A DNA stretch of 64,000 nucleotides from Methylotenera_A sp049687015 (GTDB lineage: Bacteria; Pseudomonadota; Gammaproteobacteria; Burkholderiales; Methylophilaceae), in NCBI GenBank assembly GCA_049687015.1, contig JBAVIP010000078.1, positions 51,008 through 115,007 of the forward strand, read 5' to 3'. Shown piece after piece: positions 7,689 through 16,632 of the stretch (the first letter of the stretch is position 1; each line of letters begins with the position of its first letter). The notes under the pieces are model-generated. The model worked only from the letters and a program-made list of their open reading frames with translations, ran no database searches and was not told where the DNA came from. The position numbers and the translations under genes are program-made.

Positions 7689-8681
7689 ATGAACACAGCG
7701 TTAACCAAGTCTATGCGTATTGCGGCTTTGATTGCAGCCACATTCGCGACCACCCATACTTTTGCAGCAGAAAAAATCATCAAAATCGATGGTTCAAGCA
7801 CGGTTTACCCGATTACAGAGGCCGTAGCGGAAGAGTTTCAAAAAGCACAAAAAGTAAAAGTGACTGTCGGCGAATCTGGCACTGGCGGCGGCTTTAAAAA
7901 ATTCTGCCGCGGTGAAACTGACATCTCCGATGCATCGCGCCCAATCTCACAAAAAGAGATGGATGCCTGTAAAGAAGCGGGTATTCAATATATTGAGTTG
8001 CCAATTGCCTATGATGCGCTTACCGTTGTAGTGAACTCAAAAAATGATTGGGTGAAAAGCCTCTCAGCTGAAGACCTGAAAAAAATCTGGGGCCCAGGCT
8101 CAAGTGTTAAAAACTGGAAAGATGTAAATCCGGCCTATCCTGACAAAAAAATGGGTTTATACGGCCCAGGTACTGCCTCCGGCACGTTTGACTACTTCAG
8201 TGAAGCCATTAACGGCAAGGCAAAAGCGCACCGCACAGATTACACACCGTCAGAAGATGACAACGTACTGGTGCAAGGGGTATCCGGCAATGTAGGCGGT
8301 CTGGCTTACTTTGGCTATGCGTACTACGAAGAAAACAAAGACAAATTAAGGGCTATCCCAATTTCCGCCAAAGCAGGTTCACCAGCTGTTCTGCCATCGC
8401 CTGAAGCGGTAATGAATGGCACATACCAACCGCTTTCACGCCCTTTGTTTATCTATGTAAATGCAACCGCAGCTGCCTTTAAACCAGAAGTGAAAGCGTT
8501 TGTTAATTTCTACCTGGATCAAGCGCCAACTTTAGTAAAAGAAGTGAAATATGTACCGTTGCCTACGGAAGATTACACTGCGGTAAAAGCACATTTCAAG
8601 GCAATGAAGCCAGGAACAGGCTTTAATGGCACACCAGAAGTGGGTATTAAAATTACTGACTTACTCAGCAGAATCAAGTAA
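7689..8681 (+). CDS. pstS: Phosphate-binding periplasmic protein PstS
   Basis: A 330-residue periplasmic solute-binding protein delivering phosphate to the PstCAB transporter. A signal peptide covers about residues 1-26 (cleavage after TFA). The phosphate-binding loops are recognisable: DGSSTVYPITEAV, GESGTGGGFKKFCRGETDIS and GPGTASGTFDYF. Length fits the family. The start is chosen from GGAG six bases upstream. The gene is separated from pstC by a strong terminator hairpin, which would leave excess PstS mRNA relative to the membrane genes, a common pattern for binding proteins. The upstream PhoB array indicates phosphate-starvation induction. Confidence 0.96.
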   Translation: MNTALTKSMRIAALIAATFATTHTFAAEKIIKIDGSSTVYPITEAVAEEFQKAQKVKVTVGESGTGGGFKKFCRGETDISDASRPISQKEMDACKEAGIQYIELPIAYDALTVVVNSKNDWVKSLSAEDLKKIWGPGSSVKNWKDVNPAYPDKKMGLYGPGTASGTFDYFSEAINGKAKAHRTDYTPSEDDNVLVQGVSGNVGGLAYFGYAYYEENKDKLRAIPISAKAGSPAVLPSPEAVMNGTYQPLSRPLFIYVNATAAAFKPEVKAFVNFYLDQAPTLVKEVKYVPLPTEDYTAVKAHFKAMKPGTGFNGTPEVGIKITDLLSRIK

Positions 8682-8693
8682 ACAATATACATT

Positions 8694-8762
8694 GAGGGGG
8701 CGAAACTTTGCCCCCATTTTTTTGTTTAACCGATAAAAGTCAACTTGCTTTCATAAGTTGGC
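8694..8762 (+). terminator. Terminator after pstS plus a second hairpin before pstC
   Basis: First hairpin: GGGGGC (8696-8701) pairs with GCCCCC (8710-8715), followed by ATTTTTTTTG, a strong intrinsic terminator. Second: GTCAACTT (8739-8746) pairs with AAGTTGGC (8755-8762, one G-U pair), followed by TTTATT. Leaky termination here would allow differential expression of pstS over pstCAB. Confidence 0.8.
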
Positions 8763-8796
8763 TTTATTCCGCTAAAATAGAATAGTCCAATTATTT

Positions 8797-9747
8797 ATGA
8801 ATACGGCATCAACTGTGCTTAATCATTCTGTTAAAAAAGCAACAATTAGCCCACGCTTGGCTAAAAACGTGCGCAGAAATGTCAAAGAACGCATCATTGA
8901 GTTTATCTTGATGCTGGCAGCGCTGTCAGCGGTGGCGACAACGCTTTCCATCGTTGCTATTCTGCTTTATGAATCCTTGAGTTTTTTCAAAACGGTTTCT
9001 ATTGTTGATTTTTTTACCGATACCCAATGGACTCCGCTGTTTGAGGATGCGCATTACGGTATTTTGCCGCTGGTTTCCGGTACGCTGACGACTTCGGCTG
9101 TGGCACTGGCTGTGGCTATCCCGGTTGGCACTATTGCTGCAATTTATCTTTCTGAGTTTGCGTCGCACAAAACGCGTGAGATTGTAAAGCCAATACTGGA
9201 GCTACTTGTGGGTGTGCCCACCATTGTATTTGGTTATTTCGCCTTGCTGTTTTTAACCCCGCTATTACAAAAAATCTTCCCGGAACTGCCTGGATTTAAT
9301 ATGCTGAGCGCCGGTATTGTCATGGGCATTATGATTGTGCCCTACATTGCCTCTGTGGCCGAAGACGCCATGCGCGCCGTACCGATGAGCATGCGTGAAG
9401 GCTCTTATGCGATGGGCGCTACCCGCTTCCAAACCGCTATCCGCGTCGTTACCCCGGCTGCCATATCAGGCATCGTCGCCGCTTATATTTTGGGCATCTC
9501 GCGTGCCGTAGGCGAAACCATGGTGGTGGCCGTGGCCGCAGGCCAGCAGCCTATCGTCAGTTTTAACCCCATGGAAAGCGCCGCAACGATAACCGCCTAC
9601 ATTGTACAAGTTGCGATGGGCGATCTGCCGCATGGCAGCCTTGGTTACCAAAGTATTTTTGCCGCTGGCCTTGTGCTCATGGTGATGACGTTGTGCTTCA
9701 ATATTTTAGGCCACGCGATTCGCAAGAAATACCGCGAGCATTATTAG
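8797..9747 (+). CDS. pstC: Phosphate ABC transporter permease PstC
   Basis: A 316-residue inner-membrane permease with six hydrophobic helices; PstC pairs with PstA to form the phosphate channel. The ABC-permease EAA loop is visible as EGSYAMGATRFQTAIRVVTPAAISG, preceding the coupling helix. LLVGVPTIVFGYFALLF is a conserved PstC segment. No clear Shine-Dalgarno sequence precedes the ATG, but the reading frame and N-terminal helix fit this start. pstA follows 15 bases after its stop codon. Confidence 0.94.
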   Translation: MNTASTVLNHSVKKATISPRLAKNVRRNVKERIIEFILMLAALSAVATTLSIVAILLYESLSFFKTVSIVDFFTDTQWTPLFEDAHYGILPLVSGTLTTSAVALAVAIPVGTIAAIYLSEFASHKTREIVKPILELLVGVPTIVFGYFALLFLTPLLQKIFPELPGFNMLSAGIVMGIMIVPYIASVAEDAMRAVPMSMREGSYAMGATRFQTAIRVVTPAAISGIVAAYILGISRAVGETMVVAVAAGQQPIVSFNPMESAATITAYIVQVAMGDLPHGSLGYQSIFAAGLVLMVMTLCFNILGHAIRKKYREHY

Positions 9748-9762
9748 GCTAACTTTCAAACA

Positions 9763-10728
9763 GTGAATACCGATATGACAACCAACACCTCGCAAACGCA
9801 AGCTTCCGTCATCCGCAATCTGGCGGAAGTACGCGCCATGATTAAACGCCATAAGCTTAACGACTATATTTTTTCACTCATAGGCCTGTTGGCGCTGGTG
9901 CTTGCCCTGCTCACCCTGCTCACCCTATTTACCGATTTGGTGATGGATGGTTACGAGCGTTTTAATATGCAGTTTCTAACCGAGTTTCCATCACGCCGTG
10001 CCGCGCATGCTGGCTTGCTCTCTGCCTGGGTGGGTTCTCTGCTGGTGATGCTGGTGACCTTTCTTGTGGCTGTTCCAATGGGCGTAGCAGCGGGTTTATA
10101 TCTGGAAGAGTATGCCCCTAAGAACTGGTTTTCTGACTTGATTGAAATCAACGTCACCAACCTCGCCGGCGTGCCCTCCATTGTCTACGGCCTGCTGGCG
10201 CTAGGCTTGTTTGTCTATATTCTGGATCTGGGTCAAAGCATACTCACTGCAGGTCTCACCTTAGGTTTGCTCATTCTGCCGATTGTCATTGTGTCTACGC
10301 GCGAATCTATTCGCGCCATTCCCACTGCCATCCGCGAAGCGGCCTATGCCGTAGGCGCCACCAAATGGCAAGTAGTCTATGACCATGTGCTGAAATATTC
10401 TTACGGTGGTATTTTAACCGGCGTGATTATCGGCATGGCACGTGCACTGGGTGAAACTGCTCCAATTATCACTATCGGTGCGCTCACATTTATTGCCTTT
10501 TTGCCTCCATCGCCAATTACTGATGTAGCGCCTTTTATCAATTTTGAATGGCTGAGTTCAGGCTTTACCGTGCTACCAATTCAGATGTTTAACTGGCTAT
10601 CGCGCCCTGACCATGCCTTCCATATCAATGCGGCGGCAACAGGCGCGCTGATTATTATTGTCACCCTGCTGATGAACGGCACGGCCATCTACTTACGTTA
10701 CAAAATTCGCAAGAATATTAAATGGTAA
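9763..10728 (+). CDS. pstA: Phosphate ABC transporter permease PstA
   Basis: A 321-residue inner-membrane permease, partner of PstC. Six hydrophobic helices are apparent. The conserved segment NLAGVPSIVYGLLALGLFVY and the EAA-type loop REAAYAVGATKWQVVYDHVL are typical of PstA. The start is either GTG at 9763 or ATG at 9775 (MTTNTSQTQ); neither has a strong ribosome binding site, so the first four residues are uncertain. The last codons overlap the pstB start by 7 bases. Confidence 0.94.
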   Translation: MNTDMTTNTSQTQASVIRNLAEVRAMIKRHKLNDYIFSLIGLLALVLALLTLLTLFTDLVMDGYERFNMQFLTEFPSRRAAHAGLLSAWVGSLLVMLVTFLVAVPMGVAAGLYLEEYAPKNWFSDLIEINVTNLAGVPSIVYGLLALGLFVYILDLGQSILTAGLTLGLLILPIVIVSTRESIRAIPTAIREAAYAVGATKWQVVYDHVLKYSYGGILTGVIIGMARALGETAPIITIGALTFIAFLPPSPITDVAPFINFEWLSSGFTVLPIQMFNWLSRPDHAFHINAAATGALIIIVTLLMNGTAIYLRYKIRKNIKW

Positions 10729-11513
10729 ACAACATGATTAACTCGACAACCGCAATCAAAGCTGAATCCCGCAACCTCAACTTTTTTTATTCAAACGGTA
10801 CACAAGCGCTTAAAAGCGTCAACATGCCGCTTTATGAAAATAAAATCACCGCGCTCATCGGGCCATCCGGTTGCGGAAAATCGACTTTCCTGCGCTGCTT
10901 TAACCGCATGCATGATCTATATCCCGGCAATAAGTACCAGGGTGAAATCGTCATGCACCCTGACAACACCAACATTCTGGAGCATGGTGTAGACCCCATC
11001 GAAGTGCGCATGCGCATCAGCATGGTATTTCAAAAACCCAACCCGTTTCCGAAATCTATTTACGAAAATGTCGCCTATGGTTTACGCGTGCGCGGTGAAA
11101 ATAACAGACGCGCGCTGGATGATAAGGTCGAAGAAGCGCTCAAAGGTGCTGCTTTATGGAATGAAGTCAAAGACAGGCTACAGGATTTAGCGTTTAATTT
11201 GTCCGGCGGTCAGCAACAGCGCTTATGCATTGCGCGCGCGCTGGCGACAGACCCAGAAATCATGCTGTTTGACGAGCCGACTTCGGCACTTGACCCGATT
11301 GCGACCGCCAATATTGAAGAATTAATGAGTGAGTTAAAAGAAAAACTTACTATTCTGGTGGTGACCCATAATATGCAGCAGGCAGCACGTGTATCGGATT
11401 ACACTGCCTATATGTATTTAGGTGAGCTGATGGAATACAACGATACCAACACAATTTTTACCCGTCCCGGCCGTAAAGAAACGGAAGACTACATTACGGG
11501 CAAGTTTGGATAA
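10722..11513 (+). CDS. pstB: Phosphate ABC transporter ATPase PstB
   Basis: A 263-residue cytoplasmic ATPase that powers phosphate import. Walker A is GPSGCGKST, the Q-loop lies in MVFQKPNPFPKSIYENVAYG, the ABC signature is LSGGQQQRL and Walker B is IMLFDEPTSALDP, followed by the switch His in VVTHNMQQ. Length is the normal PstB size. The annotated ATG overlaps pstA; a second ATG at 10734 (MINSTTA) is an alternative. The operon continues to phoU after 56 bases. Confidence 0.97.
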   Translation: MVNNMINSTTAIKAESRNLNFFYSNGTQALKSVNMPLYENKITALIGPSGCGKSTFLRCFNRMHDLYPGNKYQGEIVMHPDNTNILEHGVDPIEVRMRISMVFQKPNPFPKSIYENVAYGLRVRGENNRRALDDKVEEALKGAALWNEVKDRLQDLAFNLSGGQQQRLCIARALATDPEIMLFDEPTSALDPIATANIEELMSELKEKLTILVVTHNMQQAARVSDYTAYMYLGELMEYNDTNTIFTRPGRKETEDYITGKFG

Positions 11514-11569
11514 TATACAATGCTTGCGAAACAGTTGATAGCTAAGAATAAGCGCATGAGAGGATAAAA

Positions 11570-12274
11570 GTGCAAGAACATATTTTTAAACAGTACGATG
11601 CCGAATTAGAGGCCGTACGCGCCAAAGTGCTCGAAATGGGCAGCCTGGTAGAACAGCAGATAGTGGACGCACTTGAGGCACTGGTTGGGTCGAATCCTAA
11701 ACTTGCTAAAACAGTCATCAAAAAAGACCATCTGGTGAATGCGCTAGAAGTGCAGGTAGATGAAGATTGCAGCCATATCATTGCGCGCCGCCAGCCGACT
11801 GCGGGTGATTTACGCATGGTGCTGATGATGATTAAAACCATTACCGACCTTGAGCGCATTGGTGACGAAGCCGCTAAGATTGCACGCTACGCACTTAAAG
11901 CGACAGAAGCTGATCGCTTATTAACGCCGCGATTTGTAGAAATCAAAGCCATGGCAAATACAACACGCGATATGCTGCACATGGCACTGGATGCGTTTGC
12001 GCGTTCTGATACTACCAAGGTAATGGAAATTGCACATATGGATGAAGAGGTCGATGAGCAATATCAGGCAGCCATTCGCCAGCTCATCACTTTCATGCTG
12101 GAAGACCCGCGCACGATTTCGATCTCGTTGGAGGTACTGTTTATTGCAAAAGCGGTTGAACGCATTGGCGATCATGCCAAAAACATCTCGGAATATGTCG
12201 TGTATATGGTGAAAGGTAAAGATATTCGCCACATCAGCATGGAAGAGAAGGAACAGGAAGCAACGCGGCCTTAG
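11570..12274 (+). CDS. phoU: Phosphate signalling protein PhoU
   Basis: A 234-residue helical cytoplasmic protein that links the Pst transporter to the PhoR sensor and keeps the Pho regulon off when phosphate is plentiful. Two PhoU repeats are present, each with a metal-binding motif: ITDLERIGDEAAKIA and AVERIGDHAKNISEY. The start is GTG, supported by AGAGGA 6 bases upstream. It is the last gene of the pst operon. phoB and phoR are not adjacent, and no terminator is obvious in the 130 bases after the stop codon. Confidence 0.95.
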   Translation: MQEHIFKQYDAELEAVRAKVLEMGSLVEQQIVDALEALVGSNPKLAKTVIKKDHLVNALEVQVDEDCSHIIARRQPTAGDLRMVLMMIKTITDLERIGDEAAKIARYALKATEADRLLTPRFVEIKAMANTTRDMLHMALDAFARSDTTKVMEIAHMDEEVDEQYQAAIRQLITFMLEDPRTISISLEVLFIAKAVERIGDHAKNISEYVVYMVKGKDIRHISMEEKEQEATRP

Positions 12275-12406
12275 ATTTTACTCACTGCGCCACCGATATC
12301 CGTTAATATAAGTATCGAAAATTAATCCAAAGTTGTTATTTGGTGTTTGAGTTTAGTGACATCCAACAGCGATCCATTAGCAGTCAATTGGGTTAAGAAT
12401 TAAAGG

Positions 12407-12979
12407 TCATGTGCTAAGTGCTCTCTGAAAAAATGGCGCAAGAAGGCCGAGCACCGTGGACACGACTAGTACCGCGACACCAGATAGGCCTGAGGAGTAC
12501 CAACCGAACTCTGTAAATGGTGAGTGTGGAAGCCCAAACGCCCATGCTGCGTATGCGACTGTGGCCGCGAACATCTCCCAGACTGGCCATGTACCAAAGT
12601 TTAGAGGGAGTGGTTTCTGGAGAGTTTTGAGCTTTGCACCATAGACGAGCCATACGACAACTGGGGTTGCGAGCAGAAAAATCCAGAATGTTATCCAGTC
12701 TGTTGACGTTACTTTACCTTCTTGCTGCACTGCCGCAAGCACCGACACATACAGGGTAAGCACTTCAGTTGGAATGTAGCCAAAGAGTACATTCAGGGTG
12801 GTGTCGACTGGTGCGGGTGGCGTACCAGCAAGCTTAGCCGATTCAGCTATAGACTCAGCACTGGCTGGCGGAGTACGTGATGCTTCTGCAATTTCATCCA
12901 GGGTTTTCGGAACCTCCCCCAGAGGAACCGTATCGCTTCTGCGAGCAGCGGCGGCGTTTGTCATTGAATTGATGCTCAT
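12407..12979 (-). CDS. Small membrane protein of unknown function
   Basis: A 190-residue protein that I do not recognise. The first 75 residues are hydrophilic and rich in A, P, S and E. Three to four hydrophobic helices follow: LNVLFGYIPTEVLTLYVSVL, FWIFLLATPVVVWLVYG, FAATVAYAAWAFGLP and a final GLSGVAVLVVSTVLGLLAP. A strong AAGGAG site precedes the ATG. It lies 57 bases downstream of the secreted-protein gene on the same strand, so it may be the last gene of the copper-oxidase operon or an independent gene. Nothing in the sequence shows a function. Confidence 0.7.
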   Translation of the reverse strand: MSINSMTNAAAARRSDTVPLGEVPKTLDEIAEASRTPPASAESIAESAKLAGTPPAPVDTTLNVLFGYIPTEVLTLYVSVLAAVQQEGKVTSTDWITFWIFLLATPVVVWLVYGAKLKTLQKPLPLNFGTWPVWEMFAATVAYAAWAFGLPHSPFTEFGWYSSGLSGVAVLVVSTVLGLLAPFFQRALST

Positions 12980-13035
12980 CAGGTACTCTCCTTATCGATT
13001 CAAATACGCCCTCAAATTGTATTAACTTGTGCCTT

Positions 13036-14556
13036 TCATGGGCAGGCTGGAGTGCCGTTAGTACGAGGTTGCGGATCTGGATGCCCTGAATCCGGAAAAG
13101 GCAACAACTTACCTATCAGTGGGCGCGATGCGTCTGGCAACGTATCCCGGCCCAATGTGCCCAGTAGCCCACCACCATTGCGCAAGAAGCAGAAATTCTC
13201 AAACGGCACAGAAACTGGAGATAATGGTTTACCAAACAACGTGTTTTCTGGGTAGATATACTCTCCCACGGGAGCGGTATACTGACCGGAATCTAGCCCG
13301 CCAGCAACTTTTACTGAGGTATGACCTTCGATACGAACACGCACGTCACGCGTCACTGGCAAAAAGTTAGCTTTAGCAGGCAGCGTAATGCGGAAACGCC
13401 CGATTTGTCCCGCAGTTTGCGGAGGTAGTGTAGTCAAGCGACGTTCTGTTTCTGTAGTACCGTTTACGTCTATCAAAAACACTTCAACTCTGCGTGATGG
13501 GTCTGTCGTGAAGCCAACGATATGAAAACGCGATGTTGCTTCTTGGGGAATATCAGAATACGGAACTCCTAGCGCGCCAAGAATAGCCTCTTCGATAAAA
13601 ACATAAGCCGGGTCGACCCCTGGTGATGTATAGATGCCGGTCATAGCCCCGACAGCATGCGCTGAATGAAAAAATGTGCCGCTGCCTGGGCTATCTTCGG
13701 TTAACATGCCCGCAAAGGTGATGTAATCACCCACCTGTAGCGGTGCGGCCTTACTAGGATTGCAGGCTGGATGCGGCGGTGCGGTAGGATCGACCGTGCT
13801 AATGCCGCAAGTAAAACGTCCGTTATTGGGTGCGGGAGCACGATTCACCAATGGGCAATCAACATCGTTCGCAGGTGGAGCGACGCGTGGAATGCACATA
13901 GGAAAGCCGGTGGCCGATACCACTGGGGCATTGCCTGGATCTGAAGCAATGCGCTCATCAAAGGCTGATCCGCCTGTTTTAACTGAATTTTTTTTACCAT
14001 AACGACCTGCAGGGTCATTAATACGCACCCGTGCCGTAGTAGGGCCAGTCTCGGCACCGACGAGTAACTCACCTTTGGCATAGTCAATAGATCGGATGAA
14101 TCCAGCACCACTATTCAAATCCTGCTGTGTGATATTGACCCAGCCTGCCACATAATCATTACCCAGCATATTGCCGATGACCTGCACTTCATAAGGCACT
14201 ACTGGTTTTGGTACATCCTTTATAGCTAGCCCGCTGGGTCTGACCGCCGCCACCAAAGTAGGCGCAGTGCCAGGATGCGGGCCACGAAACAGGTCATTCA
14301 CTGTAAGATACTGACCTGGCATTTTAATCAATAAATTACTTGGCAAGATAACGCGCACGCCATTCACCACCATGCTACCTGCCGACAGCGGATCGTTCAG
14401 ATTGTCCACATTCAGCTCCTGCAAGTAACCCAGCATCGAAAACGACGGCGTAGGCGGTGCCGCATTGGCACACGGTATGAAGGCCGCAATTACGACAAGT
14501 TGTAGCCATTCTATTAGTCCGTTTTTAAGGCGATAATTTGGCAGGTTCATGATCAT
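13036..14556 (-). CDS. Secreted protein of unknown family in the copper-oxidase operon
   Basis: 506 residues. An N-terminal hydrophobic segment (about 14-33, ending CANAAPP) looks like a signal peptide. The rest is poor in helix-forming stretches and rich in G, P, V and T, suggesting beta structure. Repeating patterns of the type LIKMPGQYLTVNDLF and LQVGDYITFAGML recall OB-like modules. Six to seven cysteines in the middle and C-terminal part (for example MCIPRV, DCPLVN, FTCGIS) could form disulfides outside the cytoplasm. The start overlaps the end of the cytochrome-PBP gene by 32 bases, implying coupled expression; MNLPNY at residue 3 is an alternative start. I do not recognise the family; its role is inferred from context only. 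Confidence 0.75.
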   Translation of the reverse strand: MIMNLPNYRLKNGLIEWLQLVVIAAFIPCANAAPPTPSFSMLGYLQELNVDNLNDPLSAGSMVVNGVRVILPSNLLIKMPGQYLTVNDLFRGPHPGTAPTLVAAVRPSGLAIKDVPKPVVPYEVQVIGNMLGNDYVAGWVNITQQDLNSGAGFIRSIDYAKGELLVGAETGPTTARVRINDPAGRYGKKNSVKTGGSAFDERIASDPGNAPVVSATGFPMCIPRVAPPANDVDCPLVNRAPAPNNGRFTCGISTVDPTAPPHPACNPSKAAPLQVGDYITFAGMLTEDSPGSGTFFHSAHAVGAMTGIYTSPGVDPAYVFIEEAILGALGVPYSDIPQEATSRFHIVGFTTDPSRRVEVFLIDVNGTTETERRLTTLPPQTAGQIGRFRITLPAKANFLPVTRDVRVRIEGHTSVKVAGGLDSGQYTAPVGEYIYPENTLFGKPLSPVSVPFENFCFLRNGGGLLGTLGRDTLPDASRPLIGKLLPFPDSGHPDPQPRTNGTPACP

Positions 14557-16039
14557 CTTCCTTCCACAAATAAGCTACGTTAAGACCGTGATGCTGTTTT
14601 TCACTAAAGCTTACACTTAAGCCAGATTCTGTTACATAGGTGCGCAGCGTGCCCAACGCCTGGATGAAACTAGGCGTATCAAGCACGCGTCCTGTGCGTG
14701 CAAGCGCTTCTACAAATGTTTGGGTGGCAATGTCGGCCAACAGCGGCCACAGCTGCGCCTCGGTAAGCGGTGGCGCATTTTCAGGCTGAATAAGTGGCGA
14801 CATAGGCAACACGATTAGCTCAATATGCTTTTGCTTGGCTTCAAGTTTTAGACTTTGTACGCTTGTCGAGTTAGCCGGATGCCCCGATAACGCGGCCAAA
14901 GTGCCTAAGCATTGCCCTGTCGATTTACGCTCTGCCCAATGTTGGCGAAGAGTTGCGGCCAGATTGGGCGGCAACAACGCGATCACTGTGTCTGATGGGT
15001 GTGCTTTTAAAGCTTCTTGTATCTGTAGCGAATTTGCGACGATTTGCAAGCTAACTTCACCTGCAACTTCTACAGCGCGCACTTGCTGCGCCAGCTCGCT
15101 CAGGCGCGGTTCTGCTGTATATAGCACCAGTGTACCCGCACTAATAGCACCAGCACCACAATATTGCGGCAATTCAGTCAACAACTGCCGGGTTTGCATA
15201 GCTAGGCTAGGTAATAGGTAGGTTAAATAAACATCTGGACTATCTTTGAATGGCAAGCCCAAGGTACCTACAAATGGAACATTTTGGTTACGCGCCAAAG
15301 CCGCCAATTCATTCTGGGCATCGGGCGCCAGACTGCCAAGCAAGGCAAACACGCCTTCATGCATCAGCCCTAGTGCCGCCTGCACGGCGCTCTCTGAGCC
15401 CTCGCCAGCATCGGCAACTTTTAACAAAATTTGCCGCCCAAATATGCCGCCATTGTGATTGACCTCAGCCAATCGCGCTTCTAGCGCAGTTTGAATAGCA
15501 CGCCCTGCCGTGGCGCGGCGCCCACTCAGCGGCAACACGCTGCCAATGATGATAGCCTCCGCACTCACTCCGGCGACAGGCTCTGATTCTGTGCCGATGA
15601 CCCGCAGGTAAGCCAACAGAGCGGCCTGCTCTTGCTTAGATAGTGCAAATTGTGGCATGGGTGCCAGCAAGTTCTGTTGTTTCCGCCCTTTACCCATTTC
15701 AATAGCATGCACAATAGTAGCTGCATTCGCAAAACCAGGCTGGCCGTCACGCGCTGTCATCAGCCGCCGCCACTGCAACGGCGGAACTTGTATACCGGCT
15801 TCACTTTTGCCTTCGCCTCGCAGGCCATGACAATTTGCACAGGCAGAGCTGGCCGCCGGCAGCGCAACTTGCGCTAACTTCACTGGCGCAGAAAAAGCCT
15901 GCGACCCGCGGTACAGGCTGCGACCAAGCTTTACTGCATCAGCTTCTGGAGTTATTAGCTCGGCCTTAATCCATCCCCCATAACCTAACAAACCTAGTGC
16001 AAGGCCTGTTATTGCTAAAAATTTTGAGGTGTGCTTCAT
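14525..16039 (-). CDS. Cytochrome c fused to a periplasmic-binding-protein domain
   Basis: 504 residues with an unusual two-part architecture. A signal peptide or anchor covers 5-26. Residues about 35-150 form a class I cytochrome c: the haem site is CANCH (67-71) and the probable axial Met is in LAPMPQF (128). Residues about 160-490 form a type I periplasmic binding fold of the branched-chain amino acid/urea receptor kind, starting IIIGSVLPLSGRRATAGRAI and NHNGGIFGRQILLKVAD. No permease or ATPase of that class is nearby, so the domain probably senses or docks rather than transports. It overlaps the SCO gene by 4 bases. As a periplasmic electron acceptor it could take electrons from the adjacent multicopper oxidase or pass them on; that is inference. 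Confidence 0.82.
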   Translation of the reverse strand: MKHTSKFLAITGLALGLLGYGGWIKAELITPEADAVKLGRSLYRGSQAFSAPVKLAQVALPAASSACANCHGLRGEGKSEAGIQVPPLQWRRLMTARDGQPGFANAATIVHAIEMGKGRKQQNLLAPMPQFALSKQEQAALLAYLRVIGTESEPVAGVSAEAIIIGSVLPLSGRRATAGRAIQTALEARLAEVNHNGGIFGRQILLKVADAGEGSESAVQAALGLMHEGVFALLGSLAPDAQNELAALARNQNVPFVGTLGLPFKDSPDVYLTYLLPSLAMQTRQLLTELPQYCGAGAISAGTLVLYTAEPRLSELAQQVRAVEVAGEVSLQIVANSLQIQEALKAHPSDTVIALLPPNLAATLRQHWAERKSTGQCLGTLAALSGHPANSTSVQSLKLEAKQKHIELIVLPMSPLIQPENAPPLTEAQLWPLLADIATQTFVEALARTGRVLDTPSFIQALGTLRTYVTESGLSVSFSEKQHHGLNVAYLWKEDDHEPAKLSP

Positions 16040-16632
16040 GCCTGCACCTCATTAATCAATCGTAATAGCGTTTGAGGCGGATTGAGACTAGACGTGCGTG
16101 TCCAACGCTGGCGTGGCTCATTGCCAATCCAAAGCAAGGCTGGGTGTTCGTCAGGCGCTAGTGTATTAGCACCAAAAGCGGATAATGCCTGCTTCATGTC
16201 GCGCATTGCCCCGGTCAACATCAACCAGCCATGCTCTGCGCCAAGAGAAATATCATAGCGGCCAGCAAATTCGCGCAGTTGTTGTGGTTGATCATGTAGC
16301 GGATCAACCGTTAAAGACAGCAACATTACTTCGCGTGAATCTGCTGCATTAAGCTGCTTACGCAATTCACGTAGCAATGCAGTTTGTGGCGGACACACGT
16401 TGACACAGCCTGTAAAGATGAAGTTGACGACAACAACACGGCCGCGAATCAAGTCCTCAAATAGGCGCCAGGATTTTCCATCCTGATCGAGCAGGCGAAG
16501 TTCATCCAAGACTGGTTGCGTCAGCCACTTTTGATTTTTCGCCCACAATGCAGGACTGATCAAGCATGCTAGCGCTGCACCAATAATTGCACGACGTCTC
16601 AAATTAACTGTAGAAGCGCTATCGGCTTGCAT
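16036..16632 (-). CDS. SCO1/SenC-family copper chaperone
   Basis: A 198-residue thioredoxin-fold protein of the SCO1/SenC/PrrC family, which loads copper into periplasmic or membrane copper enzymes. The copper ligands are present: CVNVC (Cys76 and Cys80, in FTGCVNVCPP) and the distal His164 in PDEHPALLW. The N-terminus has an RRR followed by a hydrophobic stretch (IIGAALACLISPA), compatible with a Tat-like or membrane-anchored signal. It overlaps both neighbours (4 bases with the cytochrome gene, 14 bases with the propeller gene), so it clearly belongs to this operon. Its likely client is the giant multicopper oxidase, since no cytochrome oxidase gene is in the window. Confidence 0.9.
   Translation of the reverse strand: MQADSASTVNLRRRAIIGAALACLISPALWAKNQKWLTQPVLDELRLLDQDGKSWRLFEDLIRGRVVVVNFIFTGCVNVCPPQTALLRELRKQLNAADSREVMLLSLTVDPLHDQPQQLREFAGRYDISLGAEHGWLMLTGAMRDMKQALSAFGANTLAPDEHPALLWIGNEPRQRWTRTSSLNPPQTLLRLINEVQA

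Noticed and set aside
12414..12653. 79-residue minus-strand ORF in another frame within the 190-residue membrane protein gene
   Set aside because: It lacks a ribosome binding site and overlaps a better-supported frame with membrane helices.
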